Assembly (NCBI RefSeq): GCF_016863635.1
Contig: NZ_BOPG01000012.1
Span: 558,001-622,000 of the forward strand
DNA from: Virgisporangium aurantiacum
GTDB taxonomy: Bacteria > Actinomycetota > Actinomycetes > Mycobacteriales > Micromonosporaceae
Length of the DNA stretch: 64,000 nucleotides
Reading direction: 5' to 3'
Made by a program: the position numbers and the translations under genes. The notes under the pieces are model-generated. The model was not told the origin of the DNA. It searched no databases and saw only the letters and a program-made list of their open reading frames with translations. Positions 61,101 to 64,000 of the stretch are shown piece by piece; the first letter of the stretch is position 1; each line of letters starts with the position of its first letter.

Positions 61101-61152
61101 CCGGCAGGACGCCGGCCAGGATCCGCAGGACCGGTCCGCTGAGTCCGGACAT
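49162..61152 (-). CDS. lnmI: LnmI-like hybrid NRPS-trans-AT PKS: PCP-Cy-Cy-A-PCP-Ox-KS-ACP-KS-KR-ACP-KS
   Basis: This 3996-residue protein starts at ATG 61152, eight bases after GGAAGGG. A GTG at 61161 overlapping the upstream stop is an alternative but lacks spacing. PCP1 (Ser34) has no A domain and must be loaded in trans. The tandem cyclization domains have DxxxxD at Asp209/214 and Asp616/621. The A-domain pocket reads D-L-F-N-L-S-L-V-W-K by eye, close to the cysteine code. PCP2 is Ser1464, and the FMN-type Ox is about 1540-1755. Together these make a thiazole from the starter and Cys. KS1 (Cys1929) lacks the HGTGT His (Ala2064), KS2 is Cys2582/His2717 and KS3 is Cys3696/His3831. Carriers are Ser2366 and Ser3472, and the KR tyrosine is Tyr3344. 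No AT is present. The protein ends after KS3, so the module is finished by the DH of the LnmJ-like protein. Confidence 0.95.
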   Translation of the reverse strand: MSGLSGPVLRILAGVLPDAELGTESPLRDGGLGSLAATRLWFELRSEFGVDIPVQWLGGGATVADLIARVTAEADGAALTPVPVPVSTVDLGPLTDLQQAYLVAKQGGDDPVGCHVYREFEVDDLDVDRLDAAWRSVVRRHPMLRAVVSPDGQRVADDGEPAPIAVGHDPAEVRERLSHRRYEPGTEPMYTVEVSLRPGRPAVVHLSIDVLIVDGHGLALLLRDWWLFYTDPAYDPPAPVTEPGACLAAIAAERNGPTYRTHLEHWAERLAELPDGPSPALAVTPAASEHVRRRSALTATVSAPQWQRIERFAAACDASPTAVVLTLFAEAFAWQRDPRPASIVLTTSHRGRLPRAADEVVGPFTSSVVLPLDDTLDRPLAEAVTHNHGLLWSALDHAVVSGVTALRRRRGRPARLPVVFTSLLGTGPSSGSGFASQVTYAVSQTTGVSLDHQMWERDGELHVRWDVVDDAFEPGVVRELFAVFVNALNEVTTDEPAYRAMNELQQAYHVPRAVNGPAPWDGCQVYHAFDVTGLDRDRLESAWLRLVAAYDVLRTVVTHDGRLLVSPHVPDRREIPVTDALPAGARERLVSRAFPLGRGPQNDLRVTGETVHVTLDLNIIDGRSIHFLYRELFRVYADPSATPTPSTSDSEHRAARARGDATATAHWRERIAALPSGPRLAQSTDRARTRREGRVTDWAAVRAAAERFGVRTDDLLAAALTEVLAREVPTPFAVPVVRWTDATAALRPGEYTALSWIVREDAGLPLWAQAAAFRAVLDADVPADAVSGLTELRKRVARERRGGQFDLPVVYTGVLDLHAQPLPAGVRIGPWRTCTPDVSLDCVAIEEGDELRYSWDTVDTHFADGVLERAFAGYAEILAGLPADARRRVRIVDEWNDTARAFDGSAPVHVDFEAQARIRPDAVALRWTRAVAPDGSREVATMTYAALNRWANRIARDLTTRGVGPEVGVGVSVPRGPAMVAAVFGILKAGGFYVPLEPGLPGERAATILADSGVALVLTTADRVGWTPAVSTMDLDPADADRPDIGDPAPRTTGDSTAYVIFTSGSTGKPKGVAVAHRPLRNLFAWCARTHGFGPHDVGLCVTSLGFDLSVFDILGLLGLGASLYVADAAEQRDPERLLDLLVHEPVTFWNSAPTTLNQLAPLLPAVTGPGALRLVYLSGDYTPLPLPDEVRAVFTGARIVSLGGATEATVWSNWFDVDVVDPAWRSIPYGRPIDNARYHVLDEHLQPCPPGVEGDLYIGGDCLAIGYHRQPELTAQRFIADPFDRRPGARLYRTGDRALYFDDGVLSFQGRADGQVKIRGFRVELGEIEHRLRAHPAVRDVVALARPDHSGDRKLVAYVVPDGAPPPVGELRRHAAAALPDYMVPNVVAFVDTFPATANGKLDRDALPWPVEPGSSHTLGSVSAPSTPDGVDLTAEIAVIFAELLGVSTVDVHDDVWDLGATSFTMVQVSAALQKRHGQRVPVSVLLADPTVAGIAAAIGGGEPVVDEAATPEPVPDVPPSDVDFFDPGSREAFKSARPDLRIAAPGTPVLPLDGSDVPAVYRDWRASRRRFGDRPLTYAELSALLGLLHETPDRRRLYPSAGDTYAVRVYLHVKPGAVEGLPAGLYYHHPVDHCLHLVDATAAVDRTVHFVYNRPVFDAAGVGIFLFGCLDAIEPLYGADSERFMLLEAGYLGQVLMLGQAATGVALCPIGTVALDPVRAAFGLDDRHRYLHAFLAGPLVPDDTPAPIDAVPPFARPAVTERVIPSGEVAVVGAAGRFPDAPDLDAFWHNLSRGASALRPVPADRTGWPSGAPRPVGGYLDAIDAFDPLLFRIAPVDAADLDPQLRLLLHTVWECLENAGHSPSSVNAAGRVGVFLAAMWNDHQHTGTDGWRAGAPATVSATASDAANRISHAFDFRGPSVAVDTSCSSSLTALHLAVESLRRGECDAAVVAAANLVSHPYHVALLDDLGLLARERPDGAFDATAVGWSPGEGIVALLLRPRAAADRSGETVHALVEASRIGHVGGSGRFGTPDAAALTASMTALLAGAGLTADGIGYVECAAAGAVLADAAEVEALTGVFAGRAAPVPLGTVKPNIGHLEAASGLSQVAKVLLQFRHRQLAPTIVSAQPSPVTDARGTAVAVADTLTHWTPPAGEPLRALVNAVGATGSYGHVVLRSPEPVPADDRPAGPQVVPLPAAGQAQVVPLSAASPAQLAELAGRLRRHLAERRRHRRLPALVDVAHTLRTGRVALAHRAVMVCTGFDDLDAALDGVASGRPHPSTVEGDAARWLAGETVDWSAHPTGRRIPLPTYPFDTGTYGPPPAPVVDTGDRVDYLRGVYAELSGIPVERLDPTVPLDAYGLTSLLITRLNERLIRDLGPVPQTLFFEHRDLAGVASALPSSRPEPARVAVVEPEPEPVMDGDAIAVIGIAGRYPQAPDLDTFWRNLVAGRDVIGPLPEDRHRPEWAGEGMIGGFLDGVYDFDPLFFGITPRDAALMDPQERLFLQTAWHALEDAAHTRRRLRDDYAGRVGVFVGSMYNEYPFFGLDGGPTTGSAVAGIANRVSYLLDVNGPSLTVDTMCSSSITAIHLAVASLRRGECAAAIAGGVNLSLHPNKFRQLRQLRMASTDHRCRSFGAGGDGFVPGEGVGAVVLKPLAAAIAAGDRIQAVIRGTAVNHDGRTNGYTVPNPVAQGDLVAAALRDAGLPAATIGYLEAHGTGTALGDPVEINGLARAFESAGGAPARCAIGSVKSSIGHLEAAAGIAGLTKVVLQFRHRMLAPSIHADDLNPAIDWDAVPFRVQRTAAPWRGVPRRAGISAFGAGGANGHIVVESHVDDPAPGSDGGPVLLVLSARTPAQLRELGGSVADALDTATAPAADIAYTLQVGREAMRERLAVVGDADTVRAALRRAADGDESAVLRGDGTGAAPAPAGAGLDDLALHWVRGGTVDWDALYPVRPRFVALPGYPFARTRCVPPTSSPRTPAAPLSTVEVPLFTSVWEPVTDAAAAPTAGGTVVCLHPPALAGLARAVAAALRPATVVTLDTGDPVAALPAGPVSGWLNLHALADGPAEHDAGPWTAHLAALQDLLRRRPSVLRVLHVTSGLLDLPGTLSGTMAPTTRGARLAGFVRSLGAEHPRVCATVVDVEPGPDLADRIATEWRTADPQGEICVRAGVRYRRRLVPVPASDNVDFRPDPDRVYVVTGGTRGIGALVARHLVDRGARRIAVLGRQTTARVDDLAALGARVMVHNGPLTDRAAVGGFLADVRSRLGALAAVVHCAGRGSLGPAPLAHKSLADVATVFEPKGDGLDVLLDLSATDDLDAVVLFSSVSAAVPALAAGVADYAAANAYLDYAAAHHTAAGRPVRAVDWPVWRDTGGGTARPDAAAPAGLDPIGDREGLAVLDRVLAGVGSATVLPAPGRLDPVTALTVNRPSTVDGPVAPWLLDLFSDLLGIPVPDLDVDATFGDLGVESVLLAELVSRIERRIARPLEPATVLEHPTLRRLNAFLGDTGLEIRAEPARTTVVEPDRDDRRIAVIGVAARMPGAPDVDAFWRLLREGRSGIGEVPAGRWDVDAVYSPEPAPDRSISRWGGFVDGVEDFDPDWFGMTDGQARDLDPAIRLVLEGAATCLADSGYDDIDVRGRDVGVFVGARMSGYRRRIGAAGGLGLGGDQNFIAAMLAHHFDLRGPNLVVDSACSSALVAVRLACASLLSGESEFAFAGGVEVLLDAEPYLEFSAARALSPRGRCATFARDADGFVPGEGCGVLLLKRLDAARRDGDRIRAVIEAVAVGNDGATMGLTTPNPRAQAKVVRDALRLAGRAATDVGMLEAHGTATMIGDPIELRALTDAFREQTDRTGFCAIGSVKSNVGHLLSAAGIAGLVKALLALEHGEIPPTLHCAEPNPRFDFAASPFVPNTALRPWTGPRVAGVSAFGLGGTNAHLIASAYDGGHPVTREPRPRPRFERRRLWHEAAVPAEPAPEPLVASLLELRFEGVR
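49288..53883 (-). other. LnmI-like PKS modules KS-KR-ACP and terminal KS
   Basis: KS2 (about 2424-2850), KR (about 2985-3410, GGTRGIG, Tyr3344) and ACP (Ser3472) form a ketoreducing module. KS3 (about 3530-3955) has HGTAT in place of HGTGT but keeps the His. A short charged tail after KS3 probably docks onto the DH at the start of the LnmJ-like protein. Confidence 0.82.
53953..55851 (-). other. LnmI-like first KS (probably non-elongating) and ACP
   Basis: KS1 keeps Cys1929 in DTSCSSS and the KPNIGH His2101. The segment equivalent to EAHGTGT reads ECAAAGA, so the decarboxylation His is Ala2064. The ACP is Ser2366 in YGLTSLL. Such KS0 domains pass the chain on without extension. Confidence 0.72.
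55888..61140 (-). other. LnmI-like NRPS half: PCP-Cy-Cy-A(Cys)-PCP-Ox (thiazole assembly)
   Basis: The N-terminal PCP receives the starter aminoacyl group. Two cyclization domains in tandem (about 90-505 and 510-905) both keep the DxxxxD motif. The A domain (about 910-1400) appears cysteine-specific. The Ox domain contains YPSAGDTYAVRVYLHV and belongs to the nitroreductase-like thiazoline oxidases. Leinamycin uses the same set for its thiazole. Confidence 0.88.
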
Positions 61153-61157
61153 CGCTG

Positions 61158-63404
61158 TCACCCTTCCGTTCGGCCGACCGTGGAGAGCTGGCGGGCCACC
61201 CCGTCGAGATAGGCGGCGGCGCCGGTCATCAGCAGCTCGGCGATGTCGTCCGGGTGGCGGGATCGCCAGTCCGCCAGCGCCGTGCCCGCCACCACCCGGT
61301 TGAACGCGCCGAGCGCCGGTCCACAGTGGACCTGGTAGTTGACGGCCGCGTCCGGCGTGCCCGCCAGCGCGACCCGGTTGGAGTGCGTGAAGTACCAGCG
61401 GAAGACGCGGGCCATCTTCGCCTTGGGGCTGCGGGCGACGAGGTCCATCTCATGTGGACGGTGCTTGCGCAGATACCGTTCCGTCTCGGTCCACACCTCG
61501 TCGAACGAGCGGCGGAAGTACCGTTCCTCGATGGTGCGCCGGGTGGCGGCGTCGATGTCGTCGAGCCCGTCGAGCTGCCGGTAGAGCTGGTACAGCTTGT
61601 TGGCGCGGGCCGCGAACAGGGTCCCCTTGCGCACCACCTGCACGCGGGCGCCGAGCTCGAACATGTCGCCGGCCGGCGCGTAGGCGGTGTCCTGCACGTC
61701 GATGCCGGCGAGCAGGTCCTTGACCGCGTCCGACGTGCCGGCCTCCACCGTGCACTGGTTCACCGATCCGGTGACCACGAAGTCGGCACCGAGCACGAAC
61801 GCCGCCGCCACCGACTCGGGCGAGCCGAGCCCGCCGGCGGCACCGACCCGGATCCGCGTCGGGTACCGGTGCGTGGCCATCCGCTCGTCGCGCAGCCGGG
61901 TGATCGCCGGCATCAGCGTGTACGGGTTGCCGGCGTCGGTGTGCCCGCCGGAGTCCGCCTCCACGCACACATCGCCGGCGACCGGCAGCCGCGACGCGGC
62001 GCGGGCCTCGTCGGGCGTGAGCGACCCCTCGGCGACGAGGCGGTCCAGGACAGCCGCCGGCGGCGGATCCATGAACGCGGCCGCCACCTCCGGGCGGGAC
62101 ACCTTGGCGAGCACGTGCCGCACCGCCCGCGGTGTACCGGCCCGGTCGTGCCCGGCGCCGCTGAACCGGAACCGCACGACGCCGGGCGTCACGGACGTGT
62201 ACGCCGCCGCCTCGACGTAGCGCACGTCGTGGTCGAGGTAGCGGGCGACGGTCTCCCGTTCGGCCGCCGGGTCGTCGGCGGTGGCGATCAGGTTCATGCC
62301 GAACCGGCCGGCGAGCCCGGGCTCGGCCCGCAGCCGCACGAGCGCGGCCGTCACCTCGTCGAGGCTGAGCCCGCCGGCGCCGAAGAAGCCCAGCAGGCCG
62401 GCCCGGCCCATCCGGGCGACCAGATCGACCGAGGCGATCCCCTTGTACATCGAGCCGGCCACATACGCGTACCGCACGCCGTAGTCGCGACGGAACTCCG
62501 CCGACCCCAGAACCTCAGGGGAGACGGAGCGCGGAGGAGCCGCGACCGGCGCCGGCGCGGGTGCCGTCCGGATCGCCTCCCACAGTCCGGTGAGGACCTT
62601 TCCCGGCCCCACCTCCACGACCTCCGACACTCCACTGTGGACGAGCCGGCTCATCGACTCCCACCACCGCACCGGACACCGGATCTGGCGCACGAGCAGC
62701 TCGCGGATCCCGTCGGCCGGATACGGCGCGGCGGTGACGTTCGCGATGACCGGGATCCGCGGCGGCTCGAACCGCACCGTGTCGAGGAACGCGGCGAACC
62801 GGTCGGCCGCGTCGGACATGTAGCGGGAGTGGAACGCGGCGCTGACGCGCAACGGCACGCACCGGCCCGCCTTCGCAGCCCGGATCGCCTTACCCGCCGC
62901 GGCGAGCGACGCCTCCGGACCGGACAGCACCACCTGGTCGGCCGAGTTCCGGTTGGCCACGTCGATGCCGGTCAGGCCGTCGGCGGCGAGCAGGTCGGCG
63001 ATCCGGTCGACGTCGGCGCCGACGACGGCGAGCATCCCGCCACCGCTCGCCGCACCCATCAGCTCACCGCGCCGCTGGACCAGGCGCACGCCCGTACCGA
63101 AGTCGAAGCACCCGGCGGCGAACAGCGCGACGTACTCGCCGAGACTGTGCCCCGCGACGACATCGGGTCCGGGGCCGGCGGCCCGGCGAGCCAGCATCGA
63201 CAACGCGCTCACGACGAACAGCGCCGGTTGCACCACCGACGTGTCACGCAGCCCCGGTGGAGAGTCGGTCAGGCACACCTCGCGGATGTCGTAGCCGAGG
63301 ATCGCGGACGCCTCGGCGCACTCGGCCGGGAACCGGTCGAACAGGTCGGCGCCCATTCCGACGTGCTGGGCGCCCTGTCCCGGGAACACCCACGCGACCG
63401 TCAT
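61158..63404 (-). CDS. lnmG: Trans-acting acyltransferase-enoylreductase, LnmG-like
   Basis: This 748-residue bidomain protein starts at ATG 63404, overlapping the ECH1 stop (ATGA). The malonyl-CoA acyltransferase (about 1-290) has GQGAQ near residue 10, Ser87 in AGHSLGEY and the His of AAFHSRYM. It loads every AT-less module of the two synthases. The second part (about 330-748) is a PfaD-type FMN-dependent enoylreductase (GLLGFFGAGGLS, FGMNLIA). AT-ER fusions of this type are standard in trans-AT clusters and correspond to LnmG. Whether the reductase is used in this pathway is not known. Confidence 0.92.
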   Translation of the reverse strand: MTVAWVFPGQGAQHVGMGADLFDRFPAECAEASAILGYDIREVCLTDSPPGLRDTSVVQPALFVVSALSMLARRAAGPGPDVVAGHSLGEYVALFAAGCFDFGTGVRLVQRRGELMGAASGGGMLAVVGADVDRIADLLAADGLTGIDVANRNSADQVVLSGPEASLAAAGKAIRAAKAGRCVPLRVSAAFHSRYMSDAADRFAAFLDTVRFEPPRIPVIANVTAAPYPADGIRELLVRQIRCPVRWWESMSRLVHSGVSEVVEVGPGKVLTGLWEAIRTAPAPAPVAAPPRSVSPEVLGSAEFRRDYGVRYAYVAGSMYKGIASVDLVARMGRAGLLGFFGAGGLSLDEVTAALVRLRAEPGLAGRFGMNLIATADDPAAERETVARYLDHDVRYVEAAAYTSVTPGVVRFRFSGAGHDRAGTPRAVRHVLAKVSRPEVAAAFMDPPPAAVLDRLVAEGSLTPDEARAASRLPVAGDVCVEADSGGHTDAGNPYTLMPAITRLRDERMATHRYPTRIRVGAAGGLGSPESVAAAFVLGADFVVTGSVNQCTVEAGTSDAVKDLLAGIDVQDTAYAPAGDMFELGARVQVVRKGTLFAARANKLYQLYRQLDGLDDIDAATRRTIEERYFRRSFDEVWTETERYLRKHRPHEMDLVARSPKAKMARVFRWYFTHSNRVALAGTPDAAVNYQVHCGPALGAFNRVVAGTALADWRSRHPDDIAELLMTGAAAYLDGVARQLSTVGRTEG

Positions 63405-64000
63405 GACCGGCTCTCCCACGGCAGCACCTGGTTGCTGGCGAAGCCGGCGATCCGGTCGCGCACCAGCCCGGTGGACATCAGCCGGGAGAACTCCGTCACC
63501 GCGGCCCGTTCCATGTCGTCGGACAGCGCCCACATGCCGCGCAGGTACGCCTTCATGTCGGCGATGGTGTCCGGGTCGATGCGCCGCAGCCGCATCCGCA
63601 ACCGGCGCAGGGCCGGCTCGGCGTCGTCGGCCAGCTCGTCGACGAGATGGAGCTGGTGCGCCCGCTCGGCCGGCACCGGCAGCGTCGACATCGTCATCGC
63701 GCTCGCCGGCTGGAAACCGACCCGCCGCACGAGGAACGGCAGGACGCAGCACGGCAGCAGGCCCCACAGCGCCTCCGGGAGACCGAATGTGCTGCGCCCG
63801 CTCGCGTACACGAAGTCGCTCGCGGCCGCGACCCCCACCCCGCCGCCGGCGACGCGTCCGTCCACGATGGACACCACCACGCGGGGAACGGTCGTGAGCC
63901 GTTTCAGGAGACCGAGGAACTGCCGCCCGCCGCGCTCGGCGAGATCGTCGGTGGCGGCGCCGGTGCTCGTCGCGTCGGCGAAGTCCATGCCCGTACAGAA
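63401..64000 (-). CDS. Enoyl-CoA hydratase-like dehydratase ECH1 of the beta-branching cassette, 3' part
   Basis: The frame is open to the right edge, so the N-terminus is missing and 199 codons remain. The first visible residues FCTGMDFAD match ECH1 enzymes such as PksH and CurE, followed by [18 protein letters not shown] (oxyanion hole) and LPEALWGLLPCCVLPFLVRR. ECH1 removes water from the HMG-type beta-branched intermediate made by HCS. ECH2, here a domain in the LnmJ-like protein, then decarboxylates it. It is coupled to the AT-ER gene. LnmF of leinamycin is the likely counterpart. Confidence 0.88.
   Translation of the reverse strand, partial: FCTGMDFADATSTGAATDDLAERGGRQFLGLLKRLTTVPRVVVSIVDGRVAGGGVGVAAASDFVYASGRSTFGLPEALWGLLPCCVLPFLVRRVGFQPASAMTMSTLPVPAERAHQLHLVDELADDAEPALRRLRMRLRRIDPDTIADMKAYLRGMWALSDDMERAAVTEFSRLMSTGLVRDRIAGFASNQVLPWESRS

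Larger units (their letters stand above)
23632..63872. repeat. Dispersed 13-base palindrome GTCCAYNRTGGAC, 18 exact copies
   Basis: Exact copies start at 23632, 24481, 24604, 25333, 25654, 27187, 29478, 35751, 41285, 41574, 48329, 50842, 51399, 56797, 58051, 60883, 61319 and 63860. Near-copies occur at about 5836, 16695, 19854, 22075, 23250, 52182, 54298 and 62632. Almost all lie inside genes, usually in the frame encoding Ser-Thr-Val-Asp, mostly in linkers or surface loops. None of the exact copies lies in the left 23 kb. Function is unknown. Confidence 0.75.

Noticed and set aside
61153..61161. GTG start at 61161 for the LnmI-like gene
   Set aside because: The purine-rich ribosome site directly abuts this GTG, leaving no spacing. 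ATG 61152 is properly spaced. The overlap with the upstream stop keeps it as an alternative.

Overview
The window is very G+C-rich DNA, uses GTG starts freely and has many ATGA/GTGA stop-start overlaps. It encodes large modular synthases and genes of the 10-methyl fatty-acid (tms/bfa) type. All of this points to a filamentous actinomycete. From about 8.7 kb to the right edge, almost everything belongs to one trans-AT polyketide/non-ribosomal peptide gene cluster. The left 8.7 kb looks like flanking chromosome: the 3' end of a family-8 polysaccharide lyase, a tmsA/tmsB-like pair, and an oligopeptide-type ABC transporter.

The core is recognisable as a leinamycin-family cluster. The LnmI-like synthase (49162-61152, minus) reads PCP-Cy-Cy-A(Cys)-PCP-Ox-KS-ACP-KS-KR-ACP-KS and would build a thiazole from cysteine. 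The LnmJ-like synthase (18061-37776, minus) starts with the DH that completes the split module. It then reads ACP-KR-KS-ECH-ACP-KS-DH-KR-MT-ACP-KS-KR-ACP-KS-ACP-ACP-DUF-SH-TE. The C-terminal DUF-SH didomain, whose second half is a PLP cysteine lyase, is the carbon-sulfur-forming hallmark of the leinamycin family. Neither protein has an AT domain. A separate AT-enoylreductase protein (61158-63404, LnmG-like) supplies acyl units in trans.

This cluster differs from textbook leinamycin in three ways. (1) The beta-branching genes contain one HMG-CoA-synthase-like enzyme but two carrier proteins and two donor-making enzymes: a decarboxylating ketosynthase with Ser in place of Cys, and an LnmK-like methylmalonyl acyltransferase/decarboxylase. 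An ECH2-like domain is built into the LnmJ-like protein and an ECH1-like gene sits at the right edge. (2) A SyrB2-like non-haem iron halogenase with the diagnostic His-x-Ala motif sits with a stand-alone carrier protein and a SyrC/CmaE-like Cys-nucleophile aminoacyltransferase. (3) Diverging from these is a coupled plus-strand operon: a cysteine-synthase-like enzyme, an argininosuccinate-lyase-like enzyme, an ATP-grasp ligase, an A-PCP-TE synthetase and a PduX-like threonine kinase. Three of these match the known logic for making 2,3-diaminobutyrate from threonine. The simplest reading is a leinamycin-type product whose alanine starter is replaced by a 2,3-diaminobutyrate- or threonine-derived, possibly chlorinated, residue.

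Layout. 1-8648: flank. 8736-12025 (minus): 51-aa peptide, 94-aa protein, Crp-type regulator, Cys-nucleophile hydrolase, carrier protein and a duplicated protein of unknown function. 12360-13391 (plus): LuxR-type regulator. 13364-40222 (minus): type II TE, decarboxylating KS, ACP, HCS, ACP, LnmK, LnmJ-like synthase, SyrC-like transferase, halogenase, carrier. 40391-48210 (plus): starter amino-acid operon. 48221-64000 (minus): TauD-type oxygenase, LnmI-like synthase, AT-ER and ECH1, the last cut by the window edge. No tRNA, rRNA, CRISPR array, insertion sequence or origin was seen. No cytochrome P450 is present, so late oxidation genes, if any, lie to the right.
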